A stretch of DNA of 64,000 nt from Opisthocomus hoazin (GCF_030867145.1 NC_134418.1:312501-376500), one strand, 5' to 3'. Shown: positions 44,019 to 57,121, counted from the stretch's first letter. Numbers and translations are program-made. The notes: a model not told the origin generated them from the sequence alone.

Positions 44019-44226
44019 CGGCGAGCCCTGCGGCACGCCCGGTCGAGGCGCGGCCGCACCGCTTTCTGGGGACCGGACGCAGCGGGAAGGCTGCAGAAAA
44101 ACACACGGAACTGACCACAGAACTACCCTTCGTCCCGCGCAGCGGGGGCTGTGGCGGGACCAAGCACAACGCCTCGTCGCACATGCCCGAGAGCAATGCG
44201 GCTGCCCGGCAGCCGAGTCCCTGAAA

Positions 44227-44364
44227 ACGACACCTCCCGGCATGCCCTGGCTAGCAGGGCTCGGCCGCCCGGCAGCCGGAAGACTACACCTCCCGGCATG
44301 CCCCGGGGAGTAGCGTGACCGACAGCGCGCCCCGCGCCCCAGCACTACAGCTCCCAGCACGCCG
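44227..44364. promoter_or_regulatory. Three ZNF143/SBS-like motifs, unit 4
   Basis: Identical to the unit 1 cluster. Confidence 0.7.
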
Positions 44365-44830
44365 CGGGAGCTGCGGGCCTCGGCTTGCGGGGACACCGTG
44401 CCCGAAACGGCGCTGGACCCCCGCCGCTCCTTGCCTCCCACACGGACCCCGCTCGGCAGGTACCCTCGCCCGCCTCGGGGCTTTCCCCGGGACCCGCCGC
44501 TCCATCGACCGCCCCGCGCTCACCTTCTCCCTCCCTGCAGCCGCAGCCCGGTCACGGCTCCGCTCCTCCCTCGGCTCGCACCGGCCCCTCCACGGCCACC
44601 CCGGTCACGGCAGCACCGGGCCCTCCACCGGCAGAGGGAGGGGCCGTCGCCATCAGCCGTGCTGCCCGCACCTGGGGCGGCCCCGGCCCACGGCTGGAGC
44701 CCGGCAGGAACAGGGGGCCGTCGCCCCTGCCCCACAGCCCGTCCCCTCCTCCCCTGGGCTCTGGCGCAGCCCCTCGTCCCGTGCAAACCACGCACAAACG
44801 CAGCCGCGAGGGCAAAAGGGACCGCAGGTC

Positions 44831-45038
44831 TTTATTCAGTCACGCACCCAGCCAGTCCCGGGAGCCGCTCTGCTCCGGGGCTCGGGGCCCCCGATGCTCC
44901 CTCTGCCCCTCCGACACCTCGGCAGTCCTTCCCGCAGCTGCGCCCGTTGCTCCAGCAGGGAACAGTCGGTCAGTCCGCTCCCGGAGCGATGCGCTGCTCG
45001 GCAGAGGCCGCCAAAAATGAGGAGCAGGGTGCAGGCCA
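44831..45038 (-). other. Terminal exon-like segment T_A, unit 4
   Basis: As units 1 and 3. Confidence 0.6.
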
Positions 45039-47234
45039 CTACAAGAGAGGAGAAAAGTGACAGCGGCGGTGTAACGAGAAAGCACGAAGCAGGGAAAGGG
45101 ACAGCGAGAGAAGGACGGGGACAGGCAGTCCCACAGAGATGGAGAAAGAAGCAGCAGGAAGAGAGGAAGAGTGGCAGCAGAAAGAAGAAGAGGGAGCAGG
45201 ACAGAGACCGAAAAAGGATGGGGGAGCAGGACAGAGGCGCAGAAAAAACCTGCAACGGGCAGCACGACAGGAAGGGAGGAAAAAAGAATAGGGGCAGGGA
45301 CCCGGACTGAGACAGATGGGGAAAGACAAAAAAAAAAAGCTACAAAAACAGGGCAGAGAGGGAGGAATGAGACAACATGGACAGGGAGCCGGGAACGCAA
45401 ACGACGGAGGGAAGGGGCGAGGGTGGGCAGGACAACACGAAACAAACCACATAGCTACACGCTACAGGGAAAAGAGGGAAGACTTAAGAAGTAGGGAGCG
45501 GGAGCTGAACAAAAGAGAGCCAGAGAGCAAAAAGCCAGAGAGTAATGCGTACAGAAAGAAAGGGGGGGGGATTCTAAAACAGGGTCATCGGGGAGACAGA
45601 CACAAGTAAGAAGGACAAAGGACAAAAGCAACAGGCTACGAGGTGGAGAGGGAAGAATCAATGAATATGGACAGAGCGCTGGCCAGAGAGAGACCGAGAA
45701 AGGCAAAAGATGGCACGGGTGACAGGGCAGAGAGGGAGGAATTTAAAAACCAGGCACAGGGAGTCGGACAGAGGGAAAGGCAGAAATAAAAGGAGAAAAA
45801 GTGACGGGCCACGGGGCAGAGAGGGAGGAATGGATAAAGAGCAACAGGGGACCGGACAGAGCACAATGGAGAATGGAAAAAAAGCAAAAGCACGCTCCAG
45901 GGAAGACGGAGGGATTGAAGAACCGCGACCAGGAGCTGGACAGCGAGACACAGAGGAAGACCAAAAAACCAACAAAACAAAACCAGTGATGGGCTACAAG
46001 ATGGGCTGGGGGAAACAAAAAACAGCGCCAGGGAGCTGGACACAGAGAGATGGAGACAGACAGACCAATAGCGTGGGGCTACAGGGGGCAGAGGGACGAA
46101 TTAAACACTGAGGACGGGGAGCCAGACAGAGAGAGAGGGAGATCGCGGAGAACAGTGGTGGGTGCAGGAAGAAGAGGTAAGAGTTAATAAATGGGGACAG
46201 GGAGCCGCACAGGGAGGGACCGAGAAAGGCAAACACAGCAGCAGGGCATAGGGCAGAGAGGAAGAACTAAAAAACAAGGGCAGTGAGACAGACATAGAGA
46301 GATGGAGAAAAGAAAAAAGCAATGGGTGATGTGGCAGAGAGGGAGGACTTAAAAACAGGCACGGGAAGCAAGAAAGACTGAAAGGGGGGGGGGGGGGGGG
46401 CGGGGCTGAATCCAATAGGCAACAGGATGGAGAGGGAGGACTTAAAAGTGAGGGACGAGAAGCTGGGAAGACAGAGAGGTGGAGAAAGAAACAGAATCAC
46501 AACACGCTACAGTGCCAAGAAGGAAGAAGCTGAACAACAGGGACAGGGAGCCAGACAAAGAGAGCCAGAGAAAGAAAAAATACCGACGGGCCACAGGACA
46601 GAGAGGGAGGAATGAAACAATAGGGATCCGGAGCCGGGCAGTCAGAGAGGGAGGAAGAAGAAATAGCCAGGGGCAATAAGGCAGAGAGAGAAGGCGGCAA
46701 AAACAGGGATCTGGACCAGATCGATGACAAAAGACAAGGACAGTGATGGGCTATAGGGAGGAATGCGAAGACAGGGGCGAGGCGCCAGATGCGGAGCAAG
46801 GCACACAGGAAGTACAGCAAAAGCTAGAGAGCAGAGAGGGAGGAATTAAACCACAGGGATAGGGAGCCGGGGAGGGAGCTGGAAAAAGGGATGCAGGAGG
46901 GGAGACGAGGAGGAATTAAAAAATTGGGATCCAGAGCCCGAGAAAGAAGTAAAATTGCCACAGGCTAAAGGGCCCAGAAGGAAGAAATTGAAAACCAGGG
47001 AGCAGAAGCCAGCCAGAGAGAGACGCAGAAAGGAAAAACCACGATGGGCTCCCAGACGGAGAGGGAGGAATTTCAAAAAGGAAGGGAGCGGGAGCCGTAC
47101 ACAGAGAGACAGAAAAAGGGAAGATAGCAACAGGCCACAGGGCAGCGAGGGAAGAACTGAAAAGTAGGGACAGGAAGCCGGACAGAGCGCAACGAGAAAG
47201 AAATGGCCGGGGGGGAAACACAGCACCACCACCT
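45039..47234. repeat. Purine-rich minisatellite array GA1, unit 4
   Basis: As unit 3, with the longest G tract of the series (G17, 46384-46400). No gene seen. Confidence 0.9.
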
Positions 47235-47254
47235 GCGACAGGCTACAGGGCTAG

Positions 47255-47719
47255 CCCAAGCTGGCCAGTGGAAATATTCCGTACCACAGACGTCACGCAC
47301 AGCTTATAAATGGGGGCTGGCTGCGGGGCAGGAATCAGCTCTTGTCGTTTCCGCGAGTTGGAACCCGCTCTCGTCCGGGAGGTCAAACTATTTTGGAATT
47401 TAGCGAAACTTGCGATTTCCGGGTTCCGCAATCGCTGTTCGGGGACTGCCTGTGCACCGGTCATCGGGTGGTGAGAGAAACTGTACTGCGTATAGTTTGG
47501 TTCGCATGTGCGTTGTTGCAATTATTATCATCGTTATTAGAATTATCAGCAGTATTTCCTTTGTTGCCTTACTAAACTGTCTTTATCTCAACCGACAAGT
47601 TTTACCTTTGGTCCATTTGTCCTCCGCATCCCGCTGGGGAGGGAACGGGCCGGGGGTGGGGGCTGTGAGCGAGCAGCTCTCTAGTGCTTAGTTGCCGGCT
47701 GCCAAGTTAAACCATGACA
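47255..47719 (+). mobile_element. 5'-truncated solo ERV LTR, unit 4
   Basis: Same LTR with a private variant in U5 (agttttacctttggtcc instead of agtttgaccttttgtcc). Confidence 0.75.
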
Positions 47720-48470
47720 GACAGAGAGGGAGGAATTAAAAAAAAACAGGACTGGGAGCAATCTACAGAGAGACGTCCGGGAACGAAAGTGTAAACAGCA
47801 CCGCGTACAGGGCAGAGAGGGAGGAATTCAACAAAAATAATAAGTAAAGACAGGGAGCCGGACAGAGGGACACAGAGACAGAGAAAACAGCAATGGGCTA
47901 CAAGACAGAGAGGGGGGGATTAAAAAATCCTGGCGGGGAGCCGGACCGGGAGAGACGGCCAAAGAAATGAAATCGCGCCGTGGCACAGGGAAGACAGGAG
48001 GACAACACTGAAAACCAGGGCCTGGGAACTGGAAAGAGAGCGCCAGAGAATGAAAGAACTCCTGACGGGCTCTAGGGCAGAGACAGGAGGAATGAAAAAA
48101 CAGGGGCGGGGAGACAGAGAGAGACAGAGAGAGAGAAATAAGAGGGTGGGAAAGCAACAGGCCGCAGGCTCCGGAGGGAGGAAGTGCGAAAGAGGGGCTG
48201 GGAGCCGCACAGGGAGAGGGTGGAGAAACAGACCTGCAGAAGTGACAGGGTATGGGGCAGAGAGGGAGGAACTTAAAAAAATCAGGACCTTGAGCCAGAC
48301 CGAGAGAGACGGAGAAAATAAATAAAAATGGCGACGGGTAACAGGGCAGAGAGGGAGGACCTAAAAGATGGGGACAGGGAGCTGGTCAGACAGAGATGGA
48401 GAAAGCAGGTACACGGGAGAAGGGAGGGGGTTGGGGGAGGCAGGGAGAAAAAAATAGAACAAAAATCACA
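47720..48470. repeat. Purine-rich minisatellite array GA2, unit 4 (deleted form)
   Basis: Only about 0.75 kb, against 1.18 kb in the other units. The missing part lies after about 48350, where gggcagagagggagga of one repeat joins the same phrase several repeats later. No gene seen. Confidence 0.9.
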
Positions 48471-48551
48471 GCAGTGTGGGAAAGAGAGGGATCCAGGGGA
48501 AAGCCTGGATGCAGAAGAGGGGCGACGGGGCCCCGAGGGCCCGGCACTCAC

Positions 48552-48661
48552 CGCAGCTCTCGCTCTCGGCGCTGCCGGGAGACTCTGCCGCTTCAGACGC
48601 TTCTCTCTCCTGCTCTCCTCCCTTCCTCTTCCGTAACTCCGGTCGCTTGGCTGTCTCCCAC
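48552..48661 (-). other. 110-nt exon-like block E2, unit 4 (variant)
   Basis: Has agctctcgctctcggcgctg where the other E2 copies have agatctcgctcttagcactg, and ctgtctccc instead of ctgtccccc. Splice sites and length are intact. The variant block adjoins the GA2 deletion. Confidence 0.55.
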
Positions 48662-48666
48662 CTAAG

Positions 48667-50407
48667 AGAAAACGTCCATGTCTCGCAGCTCTGGCGAGAC
48701 AAGGCTCCCTAGACACGTAGCCTCGCCTGCTCACGCACTACGCGCAGGAACAAGACAAGAGGGAAAGAGAGAGAGAGAGAGAGAATGACGAGCGGGCAGC
48801 AGAACTGACGGATCAAGAGAGAAACTGAATCAGGGGAATAAAGAACGCTGGAGGGAGACAAACGTACAGGCAACAAGCCAGATGGACGAGGGCAGGAGAC
48901 ACACAGATCAGGACAAAGAGGTGGAGAAAGTGAAAACAGTGATGGGCTGCAGGATGAGAAAAAAGGCCAAGGAGCAGGACAGAGGAGAATAACGGGACAG
49001 CAAGCTGGACAGGGGCATATAGCAAGAAACAAAGGGACAGGCAGCAGTATGGAGATATACAGACAAAGAGTTACGGGGAGGATGGAGGACAGAGAGAATG
49101 AGAGAAAAGGGACAGGGAGGGGGGCACAGATGGAGAAAGAAATGCTGGCGACAGAGAGAGGAAGAAAGCGACAGGACAGAGGCAGAGAGGTAGAGAAAGG
49201 AAGAAAAAAGTAGCGACGAGTAGGAGGCCAGAGGCACAAGGAAAAGACAGGAGGAAGGACAGAGTGACAGAGAAAACCGGTGAGGGACAGGACGCCAGAA
49301 AGAAAGATACTGTGAAAGAGAGCGCGACAGGGAGCAGGACGCTGGGACAGACAGCAACCGAGAGCAACCGAGAGAACGGCAGCGAGGTGGAGCACAAGAG
49401 AAAACAGGGACTGAGAGCAAGACCGAGGGGTGAAGCAATAAATAATGGGGCTGGGGAGCAGGACAGCAGAAGAGAGAGACAGAGAAGGGGACACATAAGA
49501 CAACCGCAAACTGAGAGGGAGAAGGAGAAGAGCACAGAGGGTCACAGACAAAAAGAGAGGGACGGCAGAAAGAGAAAAACAAGACGAGGGAGAAGGACTG
49601 AGGAGCAGAGAGAAAAAAGTACAGGGAAAAGGACAGAGATGCAGAAAACAAGGCAAGACTGGAGCCAGAACACAGGGCAAAACTGACAAGGACAGGCAGC
49701 GCAACAAAGGGATGGAGGAGGAAAGAACAGTGATGGGCCGCAGCACAGAGGAAAAGAGAGAAAAAGAGCAAGAAGAGCAAGAGAAGGAGAATGACAGGAG
49801 GGTGTAGACAGAAAGACTGGGACACGTCAAAGGGGCACTTGGGGGACACACACATCGGAAGGGTAGAAAGGAAAAGGGAGGGATGGGGAGCAAGACAGCG
49901 TGATAGAGCGAGACGGAGGAAATGGAGTGCAAGGGCGCAGAAAAGCAGAGGTACTGGGAAGAGGAAAGAACGTCAGGGAGAGAAAGGTGAGGGTGGGGAG
50001 CAGGAGAGAGGTAGAGAACAAAAAAAATAGCCACAGGCAGAATAACAGAAATACGGAGAATAAAAAATTACTTCCAGGCAGCAGGACAGAGGCACAGAGC
50101 AAGAGGAACAAAAAACCACAGGGAGAAGGACGGGTAACACACAGCATGACACTGCGGGAGTGAGAGGACGGAACAGGGCAAGGCAGAGGAATGAGGAGCA
50201 AAAAAAAAAAAACAACCCAGCAAACAGAAAGGGAACTGGACAGAGATAGGCAGCAGGGCACAGAGATGGAGAAAGAAAAAACAGCAACAAGGACAGGGAA
50301 TGAGGAATAGAGAGGAAAAGAGCGGGACAGGGAAACAAATACAGACAAAAGAAGGGGAGGTACAGGGAAGGAAAAGAAAAGCTGGGGGGGGGGGGGGGGA
50401 GGAGGAA
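48667..50407. repeat. Purine-rich array GA3, unit 4
   Basis: As unit 3; G16 tract at 50384-50399. No gene seen. Confidence 0.88.
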
Positions 50408-50494
50408 TCACAGCAGCATGGGAGAGAGAAGGATCCAGGGGAGGGCCCGGGACGCAGAAGAGGAGCGACAGGGCCCCGGAGGCCCGCCACTCAC

Positions 50495-50604
50495 CGCAGA
50501 TCTCGCTCTCGGCGCTGCCGGGAGACTCTGCCGCTTCAGGCGCTTCTCTCTCCTGCGCTCCTCCCTTCCTCTTCCGTAAGTCCGGTCGCTTGGCTGTCCT
50601 ACAC
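50495..50604 (-). other. 110-nt exon-like block E3, unit 4
   Basis: Same as E3 of unit 3; splice sites intact. Confidence 0.6.
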
Positions 50605-50609
50605 CTAAG

Positions 50610-52069
50610 AAAAAACGCGCATGTGTCGCGGCTCTTAGGAGACGAGGCTCCCTAGGCACGTAGCCTCGCTCGCTCACGCGCTCCACAACCGTACCATGCT
50701 GCTGCTGGTGACACATACAGACCCTGCGGGACACGCTGGCGGCCTGGCCTGCTGCAGGCTACCAAGAGGGAGCCTTCCTCACCCGCAGAGGCAGGCTCTC
50801 TCCTGCCTGCGGAGCCAGGCAGCTGCCAGCCAGGTGGCCTTCCATTTTTTCTTCTTCTTCAGCCTTCTCGGGACTCTCCAGCTTCAGCCCCGCCAGCTCC
50901 CGTCCGCAGCCACTCAGCGCTCCGCCTCTCCCTTTTCGCCCCCACGACGCCAGGAGACCGAGGCCCGGCACACACAGCCCTCACAAGCCTGGAGCGGGCG
51001 CAGCCAACGGCATCCCCAGGGCAGGAACGGACAAGCGCGGCCCCTGCCACAGAGAAAGAAGCAGCGGCGACCGCGTTAAGGGAGGCCGAGGCACGCTCGA
51101 GGCCCAGTGTGCTGCCCGCACCACGGGCCTTGGGGGAGGCCGGGGGCTCCGGGACAGGCTTCAGGGGACGTGCTGGAGCTGGGGGCGGCTGCGCGGGGCG
51201 AGCGGGGCCGGGGAGCGCTGCCGAGTTGGGGGGGGTGCCCGCCTCCTTCCCCCCTTCCCTTCCGTCACCTCCCGCCTCTGGCCCCGGGGCTGCCGGCACC
51301 CGCCTCGCCTCCAGCGCACCGGCAGCCTGTCGCAGCGGACGGCTCGAAGCTTCCCGTCCCACCACCCTCGGGCAACCACCACGCATCCCCGCACCCGCCG
51401 GAGGGGAGCCCGCGCCTCACGGCTGGCCTCTCCGCTCCCCCGCCGCCCCGGCACCCGACACCAGGGCGCCGCCATGCTGCTGCGCCGCACTGCGCATGCG
51501 CCACGCGCCGACGGCGCGCCGGAGGGGCCACAGCCTGCGCGCAACGCCTGGCTGCAGTACCGCTCCGGGTCGGGGCAGCGCGCGCCGCCGGCACGGGGCG
51601 GCACCTCCGCACGGCTCCGGGCAGCCCCCGACTCGCGGCTCCGACACGGCGCCGAACCCCCGCCCCTCCCTGTCCCCGACACGGACCCCGCCCTCCCGGG
51701 GGCTTTTCCCCGGGACGCGCTGCTCCATCCACCTCCCCCCCCACCCCGCGCTCACCTTCTCCCTCGCTGCAGCCGCAGCCCGGCCACGGCTCCGCTCCTC
51801 CCTCGGCTCGCACCGGCCCCTCCACGGCCACCCCGGTCACGGCAGCACCGGGCCCTCCACCGGCAGAGGGAGGGGCCGTCGCCATCAGCCGTGCTGCCCA
51901 CACCTGGGGCTCCCCCGGCCCCGGGCCCACGACTGGAGCCCGGCAGGAACAGGGGGCCGTCGCCCCTGCCCCACAGCCCGTCCCCTCCTCCCTTGGGCTC
52001 TGGCACAGCCCCTCGTCCCGTGCAAACCAAGCACAAATGCAGCCGCGAGGGCAAAAGGGACCGCAGGTC
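50610..52069 (-). promoter_or_regulatory. CpG-rich island B, unit 4
   Basis: Short B type, nearly identical to unit 3, with NRF1 match and leader. Confidence 0.7.
51421..51475 (-). other. Leader exon candidate MAAPWC, island B unit 4
   Basis: 55-nt leader with AGCC|GTGAGG donor. Confidence 0.45.
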
Positions 52070-52276
52070 TTTATTAGTCACGCACCCAGCCAGTCCCGGG
52101 AGCTGCTCTGCTCCGGGGCTCGGGGCCCCCGATGCTCCCTCTGCCCCTCCGACACCTCGGCAGTCCTTCCCGCAACTGCGCCCGTTGCTCCAGCAGGGAA
52201 CAGTCGGTCAGTCGGCTCCCGGAGCGATGCGCTGTTCGGCAGAGGCCGCCAAAAATGAGGAGCAGGGTGCAGGCCA
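52070..52276 (-). other. Terminal exon-like segment T_B, unit 4
   Basis: TAATAAA version as in B2 and B3; acceptor intact. Confidence 0.6.
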
Positions 52277-52944
52277 CTACAAGAGAGGAGAAAAGTGACA
52301 GATGGCTGGACAGCGGCGGTGTAACGAGAAAGCACGAAGCAGGGAAAGGGACAGCGAGAGAAGCACGGGGACAGGCAGTCCCACAGAGATGGAGAAAGAA
52401 GCAGCAGGAAGAGAGGAAGAGTGGCAGCAGAAAGAAGAAGAGGGAGCAGGACAGAGACCGAAAATGAAGAACGGGGAGCAGGAAGGAGATGCAAAAAAAA
52501 ACCCTGTAGCATTGAAAGAGGAAAAAAGAATAGCGGCAGGGACCTGGGCAAAGAGAGATGAGGAAATAGAATAGAATAGACATGGAGAAAGCAGTAGATC
52601 TGTGACGCGCTATGGAGCCGAGAAGGAAGGCCTCAAATCAAGGGACAAGGAGCCAGACAAAAGAGCACCAGAGACAGCAAAAGTACTGACAGGCTACAGA
52701 GCAGGAGGAAAGCAAAAGTAGTAACCGGGAGCTGAACAGAAAGAGGGGAAGAAGGAAAAAAACGCCACGGGCTGCAGGGCAGAAAGAGGGAGGACCTAAA
52801 AGATGGGGACAAGTCAGAGACAGATGGAGAAAGAAGGTACACAAGAGCAGAAAAAAAAATAATCGTAGCAGTGTGGGAAAGAGAGGGAGCCAGGGGAGGG
52901 CCCAGGATGCAGAAGAGGGGTGACAGGGCCCCGAGGGCCCAGGA
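52277..52944. repeat. Purine-rich array GA4 plus E4 flank, unit 4
   Basis: As unit 3. No gene seen. Confidence 0.85.
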
Positions 52945-52949
52945 CTCAC

Positions 52950-53059
52950 CGCAGCTCTCACTCTCGGTGCTGCCGGGAGACTTGGACACTTCAGATGCTT
53001 CTCTCTCCTTCTCTCTTCCCTTCTTCTTCTGTAACTCAAATCGTTTGGCTCGCCTCCAC
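52950..53059 (-). other. 110-nt exon-like block E4, unit 4
   Basis: Same as E4 of units 2 and 3; splice sites intact. Confidence 0.55.
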
Positions 53060-53285
53060 CTGAGAGAAAATGCATGTGGTTGTCTTAGAGCTCATACGAG
53101 ACGCGGCTTCCTAGACAAGAAGCCTCACTGCACACTGTATGCAGGAATAGGACAGAGAAAGAGAGAGAATATGATGAGTGGGAAGCAGAACTCACAGATC
53201 GAGAGAGAACTTGAATCAGAGGAATAAACAAGGCAGGAAAGAGAGATAAAGACAGGGAAGAAGCCGGAAGAAAAGGGCCTTTCTG

Positions 53286-53642
53286 GCCTCTACTCACACC
53301 CCCCAGCCTCCCATCTCTTTCCAGCCTCCTTTTTTTCTGGCCTCTACTCTCGCCCCTGGCCTCCCACCCCTCTGCGGCCTCCCACCCCTCTGCGGCCTCC
53401 TTTTTTTCTTTCTGGCCTCTACTCTCGCCCCCGGCCTCCCACCCTGCTGCGGCCTCCCACCCCTTTCCGGCCTCCTTCTTTTTCTGGTCTCTACTCTCGC
53501 CCCCAGCCTCCCACCCCTCATCAGCCTCCTACCTCCCATTTTGCTGGCCTCTACATAGTTCAGCTTCCCACCCCTCTGCAACCTCCTACCTCTTTCCAGC
53601 CTCCACTCCCCGCCCCAAGCTTCCCACCCCCGTCCCCACACA
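53286..53642. repeat. Pyrimidine-rich 75-bp VNTR, about two copies, unit 4
   Basis: Same length as unit 3. Confidence 0.92.
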
Positions 53643-55061
53643 CTGACAGAAAGAGAAAAACGACAGTGAACAGGGAAAAAGGTATTAAGAAACAAAGAAA
53701 GGGTCAGACGAAGAAGAGGGTGGTTAGGGTTGGAACCCCAACACAAACCAGCAAGGGGCTAGTGGACAGAGAGAGAGGAAGAGAAGAAAGGGCCGGGAAG
53801 CAAGACAGAGAAGGAGAGAAAGGCAAAAAGGGAGAGCCGGCTGGACAGGGACGTATAGCAAGAAACAACCAGACAGGCAGCAGGACAGAGACACAGAGAC
53901 AGAAAAACCGGGGAACAGGAACCAGGACAGAGTGACGGCGAGAGGAAACAAGGGCCAGGGAGCAGGACAGCGATGGAGAAAGAAGCACTGCGGCAGCAGG
54001 GTAGAAAGAGAAGGAAGAAAGGCCAGAAGAAGGATGGGGAATGACAGAGAAGGGAAAGAGAAGGACAAGGAGCAGGACAGATTGTCAAAGAAAGGGAGTG
54101 GGACAAGGTGATACTGAGAGAGAAAAAGGGGACAGGGAGGCAGGATAAAGTGAAAGACAGGCAAAAATAAGAGACAGGGGAGCAGGACAGAGACGGAGGG
54201 GGAAACGCCTCGGCTGGGCAGCAGGAGAGAGAGGCGGAGAAGGGAAAAAACAGCACAAAACCTGGGACGGCCAACCTGGGTGGGCGGGGAGCAGGTCAGA
54301 GAGCCGGAGAAAGGAAAAACACTGCTGTGGAGCAGCAGAGGGGAACGGAGAAAGAAAGAGAGCGAGGGGGAGCAGGGCAGAGAAACGGAGAGAGAAAATA
54401 AGTGACGGGGAGCAGGGCAGAGCCCTAGGAAGATGAAAATAAGACACGGGAGAAGACCGAGGAGCTCAGAGAGAAAGAAGGGTCGAAAGAAAACGCCAGA
54501 GAGGTAGAGAAATCAAGAAAAACAGGGACGAGGAGCCTTGCAGAGACGGAGCACGAAAATGTTGGGCCGGTGAGCGCGAAAGAGGGAGAGAGAGACAGGG
54601 GCAGGGGGAGGAGATGAAGAAGAAAGGAGAGACAAAGATGGCAATGGAGCACAGGACACACAGGCAGAGAGAGAAAAAGGACAGTGAACAGGAAAAAAGG
54701 GACCGAGAAACAAAGAAAGGGTCAGATCTAGACAAAGAGACCAAGAAGAGGGGAGGCGGGGGGGTGTGTGCAGGGAAACCCCAAAACAAACCAGCAAGGG
54801 GCTACAGGACGGAGAGAAAGGGCCATGAAGCAGGACAGAGAAGGAGAGAAAGGCAAAAAGGGAGAGCTGGCTGAACAGGGACGTATAGCAAGAAACGACC
54901 GGACAGGCAGCAGGACAGAGAAACAGAGACAGGGAGCCGGCTAAAGAAATTCTGGAGGGAGAAAAAGAGGGAGAGGTAGCAGGACACAAACACAGACAGA
55001 AGACGGGAGGTACAGGGAAAGGAAAAGAAAAGGAAAAAGAAAAAAAAAACAAACAAAACAA
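53643..55061. repeat. Purine-rich array GA5, unit 4
   Basis: As unit 3. No gene seen. Confidence 0.88.
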
Positions 55062-55148
55062 TCACAGCAGCGTGGGAGAGAGAAGGATCCAGGGGAGGGC
55101 CCGGGACGCAGAAGAGGGGCGACAGGGCCCCGGAGGCCCGCCACTCAC

Positions 55149-55258
55149 CGCAGATCTCGCTCTCGGCGCTGTCGGGAGACTCTGCCGCTTCAGGCGCTTC
55201 TCTCTCCTGCGCTCCTCCCTTCCTCTTCCGTAAGTCCGGTCGCTTGGCTGTCCTACAC
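55149..55258 (-). other. 110-nt exon-like block E1, unit 5
   Basis: Same as E1 of units 3 and 4; splice sites intact. Confidence 0.6.
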
Positions 55259-56085
55259 CTAAGAAAAAACGCGCATGTGTCGCGGCTCTCAGGACACGAG
55301 GCTCCCTAGGCACGTAGCCTCGCTCGCTCACGCGCTCCACAACCGTACCATGCTGCTGCTGGTGACACATACAGACCCTGCGGGACACGCTGGCGGCCTG
55401 GCCTGCTGCAGGCTACCAAGAGGGAGCCTTCCTCACCCGCAGAGGCAGGCTCTCTCCTGCCTGCGGAGCCAGGCAGCTTCCAGCCAGGTGGCCTTCCATT
55501 TTTTTTTCTTCTTCAGCCTTCTCGGGACTCTCCAGCTTCAGCCCCGCCAGCTCCCGTCCGCAGCCACTCAACGCTCCGCCTCTCCCTTTTCGCCCCCACG
55601 ACGCCAGGAGACCGAGGCCCGGCACACACAGCCCTCACAAGCCTGGAGCGGGCGCAGCCAACGGCATCCCCAGGGCAGGAACGGACAAACGCGTCCTCAG
55701 CGCGGCCCCTGCCACAGAGAAAGAAGCAGCGGCGACCGCGTTAAGGGAGGCCGAGGCACGCTCGAGGCCCAGTGTGCCGCCCGCACCACGGGCCTTGGGG
55801 GAGGCCGGGGGCTCCGGGACAGGCTTCAGGGGACGTGCTGGAGCTGGGGGCGGCTGCGCGGGGCGAGCGGGGCCGGGGAGCGCTGCCGAGTTGGGGGGGG
55901 TGCCCGCATCCTTCCCCCCTCACCCTGCGTCACCTCCCGCCTCTGGCCCCGGGGCTGCCCGCACCCGCCTCGCCTCCAGCGCACCGGCAGCCTGCCGCAG
56001 CGGGCGGCTCGAAGCTTCCCGTCCCACCACCCTCGGGCAGCCACCACGCACCCCCGCACCCGTCGCAGGGGAGCCCGCGCCTCAC

Positions 56086-56140
56086 GGCTGGCCTCTCCGC
56101 TCCCCCGCCGCCCCGGCACCCGACACCAGGGCGCCGCCAT
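56086..56140 (-). other. Leader exon candidate MAAPWC, island A unit 5
   Basis: 55-nt leader with AGCC|GTGAGG donor. Confidence 0.45.
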
Positions 56141-56313
56141 GCTGCTGCGCCGTACCGCGCATGCGCCACGTGCCGACGGCGCGCCGGAGTGGCCAGTCCC
56201 CAGTCCCTGCGCGGAACGCCGGGCTGCAGTACCGCATCGCGGCCAGGGGACGGCGCCAGCGGACACGGCGCGGCGCCCACGCCCGGCCCCACCTCCGGGT
56301 CCAGGCAGCGCGC

Positions 56314-56351
56314 GCCGCCGGCAGGGGGCGGCGCCGCCGGCAGGGGGCGGC
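56314..56351. repeat. 19-bp GC VNTR with CTCF-like core, two copies, unit 5
   Basis: As unit 3. Confidence 0.88.
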
Positions 56352-56781
56352 GCCTCCGCACGGCTCCGGGCAGCGCCCTGCCGCGCGCCTCCCGCTCCGG
56401 GCAGCCCCCGACTCGCGGCTGCGACACGGCGCCGCACCCCCGCCGCTCCTTGCCCCCGACCTCCCGGGGGCTTTTCCCCAGGACCTGCCACTCCATCCAC
56501 ACCCCCACACACCCCGCGCTCACCTTCTCCCTCGCTGCAGCCGCAACCCGGCTACGGCTCCGCTCCTCCCTCGACTCGCACCGGCCCCTCCACAGCCACC
56601 CGGGGCACGGCAGCACCGGGCCCTCCACCGGCAGAGGGAGGGGCCGTCGCCATCAGCCGTGCTGCCCGCACCTGGGGCTCCTCCGGCTCCGGCCCACGGC
56701 TGGATCCCACGGTGCCGTCATTGGGCAAACACAAAGACCCTCTGAAGCCGTTTGGGCATTTCAGCAAGCAGGCAGGCGTCC

Positions 56782-56787
56782 TTTATT
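56782..56787 (-). terminator. Poly(A) signal AATAAA inside island A, unit 5
   Basis: As unit 1. Confidence 0.55.
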
Positions 56788-56850
56788 GCAGCACCGGACA
56801 CACAGGGCACGGCTCCTCCCAGCGCGCACAGCACCTGTGCCACTCGAGCG

Positions 56851-57121
56851 GCAGTACCGAATTTTGGTCACCGGGTGGCAGCAGCGAGCTCTTGGACACG
56901 GCGCCACCGCGCATTCGCGTCTCCCGAGCCGCAGTACCGAACTTTGGTCACCGGGTGGCAGCAGCGAGCTCTTGGACACGGCGCCACCGCGCATTCGCGT
57001 CTCCCGAGCCGCAGTACCGAACTTTGGTCACCGGGTGGCAGCAGCGAGCTCTTGGACTCGGCGCCACCGCGCATTGGCGCCACCCGAGCCGCAGTAACGA
57101 ACTTTGCTCACCGGGTGGCAG
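56851..57121. repeat. 80-bp minisatellite, four copies, unit 5
   Basis: As unit 4. Confidence 0.92.

Larger units (their letters stand above)
42160..44830 (-). promoter_or_regulatory. CpG-rich island A, unit 4
   Basis: Nearly identical to unit 3. The fourth 80-bp copy has ggcagcggcg instead of ggcagcagcg, shared with unit 5. Confidence 0.7.
41958..55061. repeat. Higher-order repeat unit 4 (13,104 bp)
   Basis: Complete copy and the shortest unit. About 430 bp of the purine array between the LTR and E2 is missing, and the adjacent E2 block is a diverged variant. Other parts match unit 3 closely. Confidence 0.95.
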
